A stretch of DNA of 64,000 nt from Litorilituus sediminis (GTDB taxonomy: Bacteria; Pseudomonadota; Gammaproteobacteria; Enterobacterales; Alteromonadaceae), in the NCBI RefSeq assembly GCF_004295665.1, contig NZ_CP034759.1:1178001-1242000 (forward strand), in the 5' to 3' direction. Positions 35,985-47,889 of this stretch are shown here, in pieces (within the stretch, counting starts at the first letter, position 1; each line of letters opens with the position of its first letter). The notes under the pieces are model-generated. The model was not told where the DNA came from, made no database searches, and saw only the letters and a program-made list of their open reading frames with translations. Made by a program: the position numbers and the translations under genes.

Positions 35985-37325
35985 CTAGGCTGGTATTTCA
36001 ATACCACTTTCACGCATTTTGGCTATTTTATATCGCAAGGTTCTCGGGCTGATCCCTAAACGTTCTGCGACATCTTTTCTACTGCCGTGACACGCTTGCA
36101 GGGTATCAAGAATGATTTGATGCTCTTGCAGCTTAAGCTCAGTACCAAGTTTATCCTCATTTTGACTTTGCGCCGGTGCTTCAACAACCGAGGTTGTTTC
36201 AAAGTTTTCAATCAGCAAATCACTGGCATCAATGACTTGATTACTGTGCAGTATTAAGGCGCGTTGAACAACATTGTCTAGCTCCCTAACATTACCGGGC
36301 CAGTGATAGGCATTAAGTTTACTGCGCGCCGCAGGCGAGAATTCTGGCACAGCTTCGCCACTTTTTTGACAATGTCTTTGCACTAAATGTTGAGCAAGCA
36401 CGTATATATCATCAACCCGCTCAGCAAGTGGTAGCCAAGTAAGTGGGAACACATTGAGTCGATAATACAAGTCTTCTCGAAAAACACCTTCTCGCACCGC
36501 ATCTTTTAAATTACGATTACTGGTGGCAATCACTCTAACATCAAGACTTATAGTTTTTCTGCCGCCTAGGCGCTCAACTTCTCGCTCTTGTAGAACACGT
36601 AATATTTTGGCTTGTAAGCCTAAATCCATTTCGGTGATTTCATCAAGTAAAATAGTACCGCCCTGCGCTTGTTCAAACTTACCTGGACAGGCTTGAATAG
36701 CACCGGTAAAAGCGCCTTTTTCATAGCCAAACAAGGTTGCTTCGAGCATATTTTCAGGTATTGCCGCACAGTTTATCGCAACAAAAGGTTGTTCAGCACG
36801 AGCAGAATTGTAATGTACATATTGAGCTAAGACTTCTTTACCTGAGCCACTTGGCCCCAGTATCATCACAGATGCTTCCGTAGTTGCTACTTTTCGCGCA
36901 AGCGATAACAGTTCAATACTACGTTTATCGGCAACAACCGGGGTATTTTCACTTACCGATTTTGGTGGAATATACTGACTAACCATGTTTAATAGCACTT
37001 CAGGGGCAAATGGCTTAGCAATATAATTACATGCGCCATCTTGCATTGCTTGTACGGCATCATCAATGGTGCCATAGGCGGTCATCAGTAATACAGGTAA
37101 GTTACTGTCTTGTGCTTTAATACTTTTAAGTAAGGATAAACCCGACATACCGCCCATCTGCACATCACTAACCACTAGATCAACCTGATGATTTTTGAGT
37201 AATAATAAGGCTTGCTCAGCCGAGTCTGCCTCAACGCACAAATAGCCTGCCAATGATAAGGTATCTAACAGTGCCTCTCTTAAACCGGCATCATCCTCAA
37301 CCACTAATATTTTATGCTCATTCAT
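35985..37325 (-). CDS. flrC: Sigma-54 flagellar response regulator FlrC (FleR)
   Basis: Activates class III flagellar genes after phosphorylation by FlrB. Starting at the ATG at 37325 (GGGGA eight bases upstream; an ATG five codons earlier is less good) gives 446 residues. The receiver has Asp54 in VVSDVQMGG; the AAA+ domain shows GPSGSGKEVLAQYVH, the sigma-54 contact loop EKGAFTGA and TILLDEITEMD; the C-terminus has a Fis-type helix-turn-helix (SRKDVAERLGISPRTLRYKIAKM). The start overlaps the flrB end. Confidence 0.95.
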   Translation of the reverse strand: MNEHKILVVEDDAGLREALLDTLSLAGYLCVEADSAEQALLLLKNHQVDLVVSDVQMGGMSGLSLLKSIKAQDSNLPVLLMTAYGTIDDAVQAMQDGACNYIAKPFAPEVLLNMVSQYIPPKSVSENTPVVADKRSIELLSLARKVATTEASVMILGPSGSGKEVLAQYVHYNSARAEQPFVAINCAAIPENMLEATLFGYEKGAFTGAIQACPGKFEQAQGGTILLDEITEMDLGLQAKILRVLQEREVERLGGRKTISLDVRVIATSNRNLKDAVREGVFREDLYYRLNVFPLTWLPLAERVDDIYVLAQHLVQRHCQKSGEAVPEFSPAARSKLNAYHWPGNVRELDNVVQRALILHSNQVIDASDLLIENFETTSVVEAPAQSQNEDKLGTELKLQEHQIILDTLQACHGSRKDVAERLGISPRTLRYKIAKMRESGIEIPA

Positions 37326-38535
37326 GGTGATTCTCCCCATTGACTTCAGCGCTAGTATTTAGCTTGGGTAATTTAATAACAAAGTGTGCACCTTCTGGTG
37401 CTTGGCTAATCAAACTCACTTGTCCTTGGTGAGCACTAACAACAGACTTTACAACAGCCAAACCTAAGCCTGTACCTTGACTACTTGAGGTATAAAACGG
37501 TTGAAATATTTTATCTTTTAGCTCGGCTTGAACGCCAGGACCGTTATCTTTTACACTGATATAAATGTCTTCTGCTTTGCTAAAGACATGAATATTAATC
37601 ACTCCATGCTGACCAATGATCCGCAAACTATTGTGAATTAAGTTTTGAATGGCGCCAGTTAAAGCATTTTTATTGGCAAGTATTTTTCCCGAATCATGCG
37701 CTAACTCTAAATTAATTTTAGCTTTGGCTTTTACTGTTAAGGCTTCCATACTTTGCACAGCATCATTAAGTAATTCAGCCACAGATAACTCATTCACCAC
37801 TTGCTCTTTACCACTTTTTGAGAACAGCAGCATATCGTTAACTTGTTGCTCTAAATCTTTTAATCTTGAGTTAAGCTTTTCTTGGAAATTTTGCCGAGCA
37901 TCATCAGTTAACTTATTGTTCGCTAAGTTAGCACCATATAAAATAGCTGCCGATAACGGTGTTCTAATTTGATGAGCAAGGGTTGACACCATACGACCAA
38001 GCGATGATAAACGTTGCATTTGGCCAATTTTATCTTGTAGCAAGCGCGTTTCTGTTAAGTCGGTCATCATGATAAGCTGACCAGGCTGATCGCCTAAATT
38101 ACTGATTTCAAGTTTTACTCGACGACCATCTTTTAACGAGACTTCGTGCCAGTCATCTTCTCTTGGCTTAAATGAGCGACTAATGACATCAAACCAAGCC
38201 TGCCCTAAAATAGGCTCGTCAAGAAGTTGTCGTGCTACTTTATTAATTTTTACAACAATGCCGTTACCGTCTAAAACAACAATACCTGCTGGCATCTCTT
38301 CAATTAATTGATCTGCCAGTTGCTTAGTATGCTTACTATTTTGCTCAGCTAATGCCTGCTTTCTTAAATAATATGGCGCGATACCAGACGTTGATGTTTC
38401 AGCTAACTGAGCACGCAAAGCAGCTAACTCACCTGGGTAAGCTTCTTGCTCAAGTGCACTACTTTGCTGGGCTCTTGCCAAGCCATAGCTTTTATTTGCT
38501 GCTCTTACATCGATAGGTTGAACTGCTAGCGCCAT
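37318..38535 (-). CDS. flrB: Flagellar sensor histidine kinase FlrB (FleS)
   Basis: Cytosolic kinase for FlrC. The 405-residue protein lacks membrane helices. After a coiled N-terminus comes a PAS domain (about 80-165, IVVLDGNGIVVKINKVARQLLDEPILGQ), the HisKA helix with phosphorylated His in STLAHQIRTPLSAAI, and an ATPase domain with NALTGAIQNLIHNSLR, KDNGPGV and GTGLGLAVV. Transcription would start at the sigma-54 element about 40 bp upstream. Confidence 0.95.
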   Translation of the reverse strand: MALAVQPIDVRAANKSYGLARAQQSSALEQEAYPGELAALRAQLAETSTSGIAPYYLRKQALAEQNSKHTKQLADQLIEEMPAGIVVLDGNGIVVKINKVARQLLDEPILGQAWFDVISRSFKPREDDWHEVSLKDGRRVKLEISNLGDQPGQLIMMTDLTETRLLQDKIGQMQRLSSLGRMVSTLAHQIRTPLSAAILYGANLANNKLTDDARQNFQEKLNSRLKDLEQQVNDMLLFSKSGKEQVVNELSVAELLNDAVQSMEALTVKAKAKINLELAHDSGKILANKNALTGAIQNLIHNSLRIIGQHGVINIHVFSKAEDIYISVKDNGPGVQAELKDKIFQPFYTSSSQGTGLGLAVVKSVVSAHQGQVSLISQAPEGAHFVIKLPKLNTSAEVNGENHHE

Positions 38536-38575
38536 AATTTTGTACTCAATAAAACAATCTAATTAAGTACTAAAA

Positions 38576-38591
38576 AGCATTTATCGTGCCA
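38576..38591 (-). promoter_or_regulatory. Sigma-54 promoter of flrBC
   Basis: The minus strand reads TGGCACGATAAATGCT: a perfect -24 box TGGCACG and GC at exact spacing, with ATGCT instead of TTGCT at -12. It lies 41 bp before flrB. FlrA/FleQ drives flrBC (fleSR) from a sigma-54 promoter in Vibrio and Pseudomonas. Confidence 0.85.
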
Positions 38592-38668
38592 GCATTTTTT
38601 TGTTTTATTTCATTAAGATAGAAACTATTACTGTGTCAAAACACTGGCATCGTTGGCGAAAGATGGGG

Positions 38669-40180
38669 TTATTCTTGTGGTTTTTGTAAATCGTATTTAC
38701 GCATTTTCTCGACTAAGGTGGTGCGGCGCATACCTAAGGTTTCCGCCGCTCGAGCAACGACCCAATCATGCTTAACAAGTGATTGCTTAATAAGAGATAT
38801 TTCTAAATCGGCTAAATATTCTTTTAAATTAATGCCATCATCAGGCAGCAAAGCACTATCGTTACTTTGACTGATAATCGGCTCATCTTGCGTTAACGCT
38901 TCAGCAGGCTCACTGTCAATATTTTGCTCATCTTCATAATCAAAGCCAGCAAATAATTCATTAATAGCATCTTGCTCTTGTAACTCTTCTGGGTATTCCG
39001 GTTGATAAGCCTCAACGTCAATATGCTGATACTTAAATGGTAACTCGGCAACATCAACGATTTGTTCACCATACATGATCAACATACGCTCTATAAGATT
39101 AGAAAGCTCCCTAACGTTACCTGACCATGGGTGTTCCATTAATGACTCTATCGCTTTCTCAGTAAAGCGAACTGTTTTACCTTGCTCATGCTCAAAACGA
39201 GTTAATAGCTCTTGCAATAATAAAGGTACGTCTTCTTTTCTTTCCCTTAATGAAGGCGTTTCAATTGGGAAAACATTTAATCGATAAAACAGATCCTCGC
39301 GAAAATCGCCTGTTTTAATCATTTCTTCAAGGTTTTGATGTGTTGCCGCAATAATACGGACATCAGCCTTTAAACTTTTGCTGCCACCCACACGCTCAAA
39401 AGTACGCTCTTGAAGTACACGCAACAATTTGACTTGCATAGGCTGTGGCATATCACCAATTTCATCTAAAAATAAGGTGCCGCCTTCTGCTAATTCAAAA
39501 CGACCTTTTCTTGCAGAGATCGCACCAGTAAAAGCGCCTTTTTCATGACCAAAAAGCTCACTTTCGAGTAGTTCTGCCGGTATAGCACCACAGTTCACAG
39601 GCACAAAGGCTTTATCAGCGCGATCTGATAGGTTGTGAATATTTCGAGCAACCACTTCCTTACCTGTACCAGATTCACCTAATACCAAAACGCTTGCTGG
39701 GGTTTTTGCCACTTGTTCAATTAAAAAGCGTACCTGATTCATCGGCTCACTCACACCAACTAACGAGCGGAATAAAGCACTACTTGCCAGCCTATTGCCT
39801 TTTTTTGGTAGTTTATTGTGATATTGATGACAATGATGAACCAACTCGGTCAACTGAGCGTAATTTAAAGGAATAGAAAGTAACCCCAAAACATTCGCGT
39901 TTTGGCTTAATGCGTTTGCATCCACAACATCATGTAATAGAAAAGGTAAACTTGGCTGAGCTTTAATATGTTTTGCCGTTGCAGTTGAAATATCACCCGC
40001 TAGCACAACACAAATTAAATGATCACTTTGTTTTAAATAATCACTTAACTGCTCTTGTGAACACAAGGTAAAGTGCTCGCCAACAAAGGACAATACCGTT
40101 GCCATTTGGTGCGCTCTGGCATTATCGTTATCAACGACTAGAATTTGTTTGTGTCCGTTTATCAATGACATATCACTCAT
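38669..40180 (-). CDS. flrA: Master flagellar sigma-54 activator FlrA (FleQ)
   Basis: Top regulator of the flagellar cascade. ATG at 40180 (or 40171) fits the family; the open frame extends to a TTG at 40309 without a ribosome site. The N-terminal receiver-like domain (about 10-125) is degenerate, as in FleQ. The AAA+ domain has [25 protein letters not shown] and [11 protein letters not shown]; the C-terminus is a Fis-type helix-turn-helix ([22 protein letters not shown]). An acidic insert near 420-450 precedes it. Confidence 0.95.
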   Translation of the reverse strand: MSDMSLINGHKQILVVDNDNARAHQMATVLSFVGEHFTLCSQEQLSDYLKQSDHLICVVLAGDISTATAKHIKAQPSLPFLLHDVVDANALSQNANVLGLLSIPLNYAQLTELVHHCHQYHNKLPKKGNRLASSALFRSLVGVSEPMNQVRFLIEQVAKTPASVLVLGESGTGKEVVARNIHNLSDRADKAFVPVNCGAIPAELLESELFGHEKGAFTGAISARKGRFELAEGGTLFLDEIGDMPQPMQVKLLRVLQERTFERVGGSKSLKADVRIIAATHQNLEEMIKTGDFREDLFYRLNVFPIETPSLRERKEDVPLLLQELLTRFEHEQGKTVRFTEKAIESLMEHPWSGNVRELSNLIERMLIMYGEQIVDVAELPFKYQHIDVEAYQPEYPEELQEQDAINELFAGFDYEDEQNIDSEPAEALTQDEPIISQSNDSALLPDDGINLKEYLADLEISLIKQSLVKHDWVVARAAETLGMRRTTLVEKMRKYDLQKPQE

Positions 40181-40256
40181 AAGCTGTAACTTCTTTGCTC
40201 GTAAAGGAATCAAGTTTTTAATTTTGTTAGACAATTCAATCTTAGCGTTTACTGAT

Positions 40257-40266
40257 ATTATAGCAA
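40257..40266 (-). promoter_or_regulatory. Extended -10 promoter of flrA
   Basis: The minus strand reads TTGCTATAAT, a perfect TGnTATAAT extended -10 box, about 77 bp before the flrA ATG at 40180. No good -35 box is present, as is common for extended -10 promoters. A sigma-70 start fits flrA being at the top of the cascade. Confidence 0.55.
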
Positions 40267-40346
40267 CAAAAAGTTGACGCTTTTTTACAAAAAACAGCCA
40301 AAATGGCAATTAATTGACGCTTCATACGTTAGCAAAACAATGCACA

Positions 40347-40369
40347 TCTGTTTTTGTTTAAAAAACAGA
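40347..40369. repeat. A/T-rich inverted repeat in flrA upstream region
   Basis: TCTGTTTTT (40347-40355) pairs with AAAAACAGA (40361-40369), 9 bp with a 5-nt loop, between flrA and the small plus-strand gene. No T-run follows on either strand. It could be a regulator-binding site serving the divergent pair; nothing further supports that. Confidence 0.35.
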
Positions 40370-40424
40370 CAGGAACAGCTAAACTTATACATATGAACAT
40401 AAACTCAATTGAAGGAGTTTATCT

Positions 40425-40733
40425 ATGTCAGAGCTGGTATCTTTAAATAGTAATAGCACTATCAATAAGGTGTTAACTACCGCCAGTAAAGCGCTTAGTC
40501 AACAAGCTAATATTAGTGATGTCGATAAAAAATTAGTCGTTGATACTATTGCCATTTCCAAGCAAGGGGCTGAAATACAACAGCAAGAATCACAACTATC
40601 AGCCGCTACTAACCGCGAGATTGCCAACGATATGATTCGCGTCAGCTCTACCATAGGCAAAAGCCAATCTGTTGGTAATTTAACCAACAACCAAGCAACT
40701 GAACTATATGAGCAAATAGCCAAGCTGCTCTAA
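40425..40733 (+). CDS. Small unknown protein divergent from flrA
   Basis: A 102-residue soluble protein with a strong ribosome site (AAGGAG seven bases before the ATG). I do not recognise the family. It has no signal peptide or membrane helix; it is Ser/Asn/Gln-rich at first and then helical, with DTIAISKQGAEIQQQESQL in the middle and RVSSTIGKSQSVGNLTNNQA before a final helix ELYEQIAKLL. Flagellar regulators such as FlgM have a similar size and a C-terminal helix pair, but the similarity is faint and is only a guess. It stands between flrA and the glycan locus, with its own promoter region. Confidence 0.8.
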   Translation: MSELVSLNSNSTINKVLTTASKALSQQANISDVDKKLVVDTIAISKQGAEIQQQESQLSAATNREIANDMIRVSSTIGKSQSVGNLTNNQATELYEQIAKLL

Positions 40734-40888
40734 CGCAAATTGTTTAAACGCTAATTACTTAACCTACCAGAAACAACTGAGTACTTTTGTTGTTCTCTCT
40801 CCTCTAACTAGCTCTGAGATGATTAAAACACTATTTCAATGACTATAAATGTTGAAAAATTCAACCAAATCAATAAATTTATTAACAA

Positions 40889-40904
40889 AGGAACAATATT
40901 TGCT
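40889..40904 (+). promoter_or_regulatory. Sigma-54-like promoter of the pse locus
   Basis: The plus strand reads AGGAACAATATTTGCT: GG and GC have exact -24/-12 spacing, and GG, AC and TTGCT match the consensus; the first T and the C at position 4 differ. It lies 65 bp before the pseB ATG. This suggests that flagellin-sugar synthesis is under flagellar sigma-54 control. Confidence 0.6.
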
Positions 40905-40954
40905 AACTTAATTCATTAAATTTGCTACAGTATTGAAAACCATAGCGCTAATAA

Positions 40955-43131
<2,177 letters not shown>

Positions 43132-43132
43132 C

Positions 43133-44029
43133 ATGAAGTTAGCGCTAGGAACAGTTCAGTTTGGCTTAAATTACGGCATCAGTAACCAGCATGGGCAAAT
43201 ATCAAAAGCACAAGTAAAAGACATATTAACGCACGCTAAACAACTGGGCATCAAAACCTTAGATAGTGCTGCAGCTTATGGCAATAGCGAACAAGTCATT
43301 GGCGAACTTACCGATGTACAAGACTTTGACATTATAACTAAAGTACCGGCATTAACGACTGAGCAAACCTCAATCATGCCCTATGTTAAGCAAAGCTTAG
43401 ATCAACTGCAAAAACCTAGGCTTTCGGCGTTATTATTTCATCAGGCTGATAACCTTATTAGCCACCCAGATAAAGCAGAGCTGTACCAGCAGCTTATCGA
43501 GGTGAAAACACAAGGCCTAACAAAGCGTATTGGCGTATCTTTATACTCGCCAAGCCAGCTAACACAAATTAGCAAGCAATTTGCTATTGATATTGCCCAA
43601 GTGCCGATTAATGTCTTTGATCAACGCTTCTTATCACCACAATGCATTAAGCTTTGTAAACAGAAACAGATAAGGTTGCACGCACGCTCCTTATTTTTAC
43701 AAGGATTAATTTTTTTTGATGCCGATAGCTTGCCCGCCTACTTTTCCCCTTTTAAGGAAAAGATAATCGCCTTTAAGCAATTAGCCAAACAGCTAAGCTG
43801 TTCAAAACTGACTTTAGCCCTTGCTATTGTGGCACAAGACTCGCATAACTATTTCGATGTAATTGAGCAGCTAGTCGTTGGTGTATGCAGCGTTAAGCAA
43901 TTAGATGAAATAGTGCAGGCATACCAACAGGCACAAGCATTAAAAAGCTCAATTGATGAACTTGCTACACTTCAAGATGAACGTTTAGCTTTTATTAATC
44001 CAAGTATGTGGCCAGCAAAAGCAAATTAA
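43133..44029 (+). CDS. Aldo/keto reductase of the glycan locus
   Basis: A 298-residue NAD(P)H-dependent oxidoreductase with the AKR barrel and tetrad-like residues Asp44, Tyr49 (AAAYG), Lys70 (ITKVP) and His103 (LLFHQADN). It lies one base after pseC and one before the cytidylyltransferase, so it is part of the pathway. Such genes occur in other flagellin-sugar clusters, but the substrate is not known; a keto or aldehyde group on a sugar side chain or the nonulosonate tail is plausible. No classical Pse step requires it. Confidence 0.88.
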   Translation: MKLALGTVQFGLNYGISNQHGQISKAQVKDILTHAKQLGIKTLDSAAAYGNSEQVIGELTDVQDFDIITKVPALTTEQTSIMPYVKQSLDQLQKPRLSALLFHQADNLISHPDKAELYQQLIEVKTQGLTKRIGVSLYSPSQLTQISKQFAIDIAQVPINVFDQRFLSPQCIKLCKQKQIRLHARSLFLQGLIFFDADSLPAYFSPFKEKIIAFKQLAKQLSCSKLTLALAIVAQDSHNYFDVIEQLVVGVCSVKQLDEIVQAYQQAQALKSSIDELATLQDERLAFINPSMWPAKAN

Positions 44030-44030
44030 T

Positions 44031-44813
44031 ATGACAGATACGTTAATCATTTTACAAGCCCGCACCTCCTCCACTAGGCTGCCAGGTAAGGTGCTATTGC
44101 CAATTCTAGACAAACCTATGTTAAGCCACCAAATAGCTCGGCTTAAAGGCATTAAAACAGCGCATAAACTTATTATTGCCACCAGTGAACTTGAGAGTGA
44201 TGATGGCATTGCAGACTTATGCCAAGCATTAAATGTTAGCTGCTTTCGCGGCTCATTAGATGATGTATTAGATAGATATTATCAAGCAGCTAAAGCGAAT
44301 AACCCGAATGATACAGTTAAAACCATAGTGCGAGTGACGGGTGACTGCCCTGTTATTGATAGTGAAATTATTGATAAGGTCATTAAATTATTTCATCAAA
44401 GCGGCGCGGATTATTGCTCCAATTGCGACCCTGCCACGTTACCAGATGGCTTAGATGTTGAAGTATTTACCTTTGCCGCGTTAACAAAAGCTTGGCACGA
44501 GGCAAAAAAACCTTCTGAGCGTGAGCATGTTACGCCGTATATTCGCAATAATAAATCCATATTTACTTGCGCAAATTACACGCACCCGAATGATTTATCT
44601 CACTATCGGCTCACCGTCGATGAAGGCGTTGATTTTGAGTTAATCACGCAAATATACCAGGCGCTTTACCCTATCAAACCAACGTTTAATTTAAGTGACA
44701 TCATCACTTTATTACAGCAAAACCCTGAGCTTGGACAACTTAATCAACATATTATACGCAATGAAGGTTTAATTAAATCTGAGCTTGCCGATCAGGAACA
44801 ACACCATGACTAG
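44031..44813 (+). CDS. SpsF-type cytidylyltransferase (probable CMP-nonulosonate synthetase)
   Basis: The 260-residue nucleotidyltransferase has the CTP-binding opening LQARTSSTRLPGKVL (residues 8-22), VRVTGDCPVID and the downstream DGLDVEVFTFAAL. It belongs to the SpsF/COG1861 group related to CMP-sialate synthetases. No other CMP-sugar synthetase is in the locus, so by elimination it probably supplies the PseF activity that makes the CMP-activated donor used by Maf. It overlaps the next gene by 8 bases. Confidence 0.85.
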   Translation: MTDTLIILQARTSSTRLPGKVLLPILDKPMLSHQIARLKGIKTAHKLIIATSELESDDGIADLCQALNVSCFRGSLDDVLDRYYQAAKANNPNDTVKTIVRVTGDCPVIDSEIIDKVIKLFHQSGADYCSNCDPATLPDGLDVEVFTFAALTKAWHEAKKPSEREHVTPYIRNNKSIFTCANYTHPNDLSHYRLTVDEGVDFELITQIYQALYPIKPTFNLSDIITLLQQNPELGQLNQHIIRNEGLIKSELADQEQHHD

Positions 44814-46095
44814 AGATTACTCGCAATCAAGCAAATTGCTGGCACGTGCAGAGAAAACCGTTCCCTTAGGCTCACAAACTTTTAGCAAAAGCCGTATTGC
44901 TTACCCTAAAGGTGTTTCGCCATTATTTATCGAGCAAGGTAAGGGCTGCCAAATTTGGGACGTTGATGGTAACCAATATACTGACTTTGTCAGTGGTTTA
45001 TTATCTATTTCATTAGGTTACTGTAATCCAGCGGTAGATAATGCTGTAATTGAACAATTAAAATCTGGCGTGACCTTTTCTCTGCCCCATAAACTAGAAA
45101 TGGAAGTAGCCGAGCAGTTAGTTGAACTCATTCCATGTGCCGAAATGGTACGCTTTGGCAAAAACGGTTCAGATGCAACCTCAGCTGCCATCAGGTTAGC
45201 GCGCGCTTACACACAAAAAGAACATGTTGCTGTCTGTGGCTACCATGGCTGGCAAGACTGGTATATAGGCTCAACCACTCGTGATTTAGGCGTACCTAGT
45301 GCGACCAAAGCCCTTACCCATAGTTTTGCATATAACAATATTGATTCATTAAAAGCGATATTTGCCGACAATAAAGACAGTATTGCCGCGGTTATTTTAG
45401 AGCCAATGAATCATCAGTTTCCGCAAGATGGCTTTCTTGAGCAAGTACGCGCACTCTGCACTGAGCATAACGCTGTGCTTATTTTTGATGAAACCATTAC
45501 AGGCTTTCGCTATAGCATGGGCGGCGCGCAACAGCTGTTTAATGTTACCCCAGATTTAGCCACCTTTGGTAAAGGTATGGCAAATGGCTACCCTATTTCA
45601 GCCGTGGTCGGTAAAAAAGAGATTATGAGGTTAATGGAAGATATCTTTTTCTCGGGGACTTTTGCAGGTGAAACCTTGTCATTAGCAGCAACGAAAGCAA
45701 CGCTCAATTTTATGCTCGAACATAAGGTTACCGAACATCTAAAACAATTGGGTGAACGCCTGCAATCGGGTTTAGCAGACATCATTGACCAGCTTGATGC
45801 CCATAGCTGGCTTAGTCAATCGGGTCACCCTGCATGGTCATTTTTAAATATTGCCGATAAAGCCCCGTACAGCGCTATTGAATTAAAGTCGCTATTTTTA
45901 CAAGAAATGGCAAAACGAGGTATCTTGCTTGGCGGTGGTCATAACTTAAATTACGCCCATAAGGCCTCAGATATCGATACACTGCTAGTCGCTTATCAAG
46001 AGGTACTGACATTACTTGCCAAGACCATTAAGCAAGAAAACTTTGCCAGTATGTTCCATGGCGAGTTACTAGAGCCGGTATTTAAAGTAAGGTAA
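44806..46095 (+). CDS. Class III aminotransferase (glutamate-1-semialdehyde aminomutase-like)
   Basis: A 429-residue PLP enzyme that resembles glutamate-1-semialdehyde 2,1-aminomutase (RAEKTVPLGSQTFSK, FGKNGSDATSAAIRLARA, FDETITGFR with Asp228, and Lys256 in TFGKGMANGYP). AGGA eight bases upstream supports the ATG at 44806. Its place between the cytidylyltransferase and pseG shows that it is not the haem gene hemL. It may amino-transfer on a keto sugar or side chain; such genes pair with SpsF-like genes in other flagellin-sugar clusters. Confidence 0.87.
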   Translation: MTRDYSQSSKLLARAEKTVPLGSQTFSKSRIAYPKGVSPLFIEQGKGCQIWDVDGNQYTDFVSGLLSISLGYCNPAVDNAVIEQLKSGVTFSLPHKLEMEVAEQLVELIPCAEMVRFGKNGSDATSAAIRLARAYTQKEHVAVCGYHGWQDWYIGSTTRDLGVPSATKALTHSFAYNNIDSLKAIFADNKDSIAAVILEPMNHQFPQDGFLEQVRALCTEHNAVLIFDETITGFRYSMGGAQQLFNVTPDLATFGKGMANGYPISAVVGKKEIMRLMEDIFFSGTFAGETLSLAATKATLNFMLEHKVTEHLKQLGERLQSGLADIIDQLDAHSWLSQSGHPAWSFLNIADKAPYSAIELKSLFLQEMAKRGILLGGGHNLNYAHKASDIDTLLVAYQEVLTLLAKTIKQENFASMFHGELLEPVFKVR

Positions 46096-46107
46096 CACCA
46101 AGATATT

Positions 46108-47223
46108 ATGCATATAGCCTTTCGCGTCGATAGTTCCACACTAATAGGTTATGGTCATGTTATGCGCTGTTTAACACTAGCGCATGCACTAGCAAAATTT
46201 GGCTGGCGGATAAGCTTTATCAGTAAAACGCACTTGGGCAATATCAACCATATTATTACAGCCCATGGCTATCAGTTACTTGAATTAGCAAAGGGCTGGC
46301 AAACCGTTATTCAGCAAGATACAAGTACCTGGCTTGCCTGCACACAAGCGCAAGATGCTGAGCAAACCATTAACTGTCTTAAAGAAAACAGCCCGGTTGA
46401 CTGCTTAATAGTTGATCATTACGCAATTGATTTGCAATGGCAGCAACTATTACGCCCTTATTGCAAACAGTTGATGGTCATTGATGATTTAGCAAATCGC
46501 GCTTTTGACTGTGACTTATTGCTTGATCAAACACTTAATCGAACCGCTAGCGCTTACCTGCCACTAACACCTGAGCCTTGCCAATTATTACTTGGGCAAG
46601 ACTATATGTTATTAAGGGACGAGTTTGCTAAAAGCCGCAGCACCGCCAAAACGCACCGACAAGCTGCCAGTAACAACTTAAAAGCCAGCAATATTTTAAT
46701 TTCCATGGGTGGCAGCGATCCTGATAACTTGTCATACACTGGCTTATTGGCACTAGCTAAGCTAAGACAAGCGTTACCAGAGGTTTCAGCAAGCTTAGTA
46801 CTTTCAAGTCAATCAAAGCATCTTGAGCAACTTAAACAGTTTTGTCAGCAGCACACTTGGTGTCAACTTATCACAGATAGCAACAATATGGCTGAGCTGA
46901 TGTTAACTGCTGATATCGCCATTGGCGCCAGCGGTGCGACCGCGTGGGAAAGATGCTGCTTAGGCTTACCTAGCTTGTTAACAATCAATGCCGATAACCA
47001 AAACTTAATCAGCAAAAATTTAGCCGAAGCTGGTGCAAGTATTAGCTTAGGTTGGCATGAAGATATTGACAGCGAAGTTATCTATCAAGCACTCTATCAA
47101 TTAGTTGATGATAAACAGCGCTATCAAGCTATGGTTACAGCATGCTTTGCTAGCTGCGATGGTCAAGGCGCGACAAAAGCGGCATCTATAATACGAGACA
47201 CCTTAACGGCAGAGGTTAATTAA
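46108..47223 (+). CDS. pseG: UDP-2,4-diacetamido-2,4,6-trideoxy-altropyranose hydrolase PseG
   Basis: Removes UDP from the diacylated altrose precursor to release the free 6-deoxy sugar. The 371-residue GT-B-like protein has GYGHVMRCLTLAHAL with His17 in the catalytic position, SMGGSDPDN near 195, and ASGATAWERCCLGLPSL, all hallmarks of PseG. It is followed at once by the first formyltransferase-like gene with no gap. Confidence 0.94.
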   Translation: MHIAFRVDSSTLIGYGHVMRCLTLAHALAKFGWRISFISKTHLGNINHIITAHGYQLLELAKGWQTVIQQDTSTWLACTQAQDAEQTINCLKENSPVDCLIVDHYAIDLQWQQLLRPYCKQLMVIDDLANRAFDCDLLLDQTLNRTASAYLPLTPEPCQLLLGQDYMLLRDEFAKSRSTAKTHRQAASNNLKASNILISMGGSDPDNLSYTGLLALAKLRQALPEVSASLVLSSQSKHLEQLKQFCQQHTWCQLITDSNNMAELMLTADIAIGASGATAWERCCLGLPSLLTINADNQNLISKNLAEAGASISLGWHEDIDSEVIYQALYQLVDDKQRYQAMVTACFASCDGQGATKAASIIRDTLTAEVN

Positions 47224-47889
47224 ATGGCAACTAATCCAGCTAAAAAGCATTTTCAGACTATCTCGGTATTAGTCGATAATGATTCGTGGATTTTACCCTA
47301 TGCTCAGCAGTTAGTAGACCAGCTATCTGCGCATTATCAATGCCAGTTACTTCGTCATGCCAAGGATATTCCCCAAGGCGATGTCTGCTTTTTACTCGGC
47401 TGTGTTCATTTATTGACGAAAGATATTTTAGCACGCAATCAATACAACTTAGTTATTCATGAAAGCGCCCTGCCTCAAGGCAAAGGCTTTGCCCCTATGG
47501 CTTGGCAAATATTAGACAAACAAAACACTATACCTGTGTGCCTAATTGAGGCCGACGAAAGTGCCGATTCAGGAAAAATATGGTTACAAGATACCATAAG
47601 GCTAACGGGCAATGAATTACACGACGAGTGGCGCGCCAAGCAGGGCGAAATCAGCGTAAAAATGGCGCTAGATTTTATCGAAAACTTCTCAACGCTGTCA
47701 GCTAAGCCGCAACAAGGTCAAGTAAGTTATTATCCTAAACGCACCCCAAAAGACAGTGAGCTTGATATTCACCGCTCCATTGCAGAGCAATTCGATTTAT
47801 TACGCGTGGTGAGCAATCAAGACTACCCTGCGTTTTTTATCAAAGATGGCGTTAAATATAAACTAGAGATCTCTCGTGATGAACCCTAA
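47224..47889 (+). CDS. Formyltransferase-fold protein I of the glycan locus
   Basis: A 221-residue protein related to the N-terminal catalytic fold of methionyl-tRNA formyltransferase. The central block IHESALPQGKGFAPMAWQIL matches that family, with His79 and the conserved Asp115 in SADSGKIWLQ, but the usual Asn of the Asn-x-His triad is Val77. It ends with a small Tyr-rich tail (SYYPKRTPKDSELDIHRSI). It probably transfers a formyl or other acyl group to a sugar amine, or acts as a non-catalytic partner; the role is not proven. Confidence 0.8.
   Translation: MATNPAKKHFQTISVLVDNDSWILPYAQQLVDQLSAHYQCQLLRHAKDIPQGDVCFLLGCVHLLTKDILARNQYNLVIHESALPQGKGFAPMAWQILDKQNTIPVCLIEADESADSGKIWLQDTIRLTGNELHDEWRAKQGEISVKMALDFIENFSTLSAKPQQGQVSYYPKRTPKDSELDIHRSIAEQFDLLRVVSNQDYPAFFIKDGVKYKLEISRDEP

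Noticed and set aside
44806..46095. hemL (glutamate-1-semialdehyde aminomutase)
   Set aside because: The fold and motifs agree, but it is embedded in the sugar locus and coupled to a cytidylyltransferase; a haem role is unlikely.
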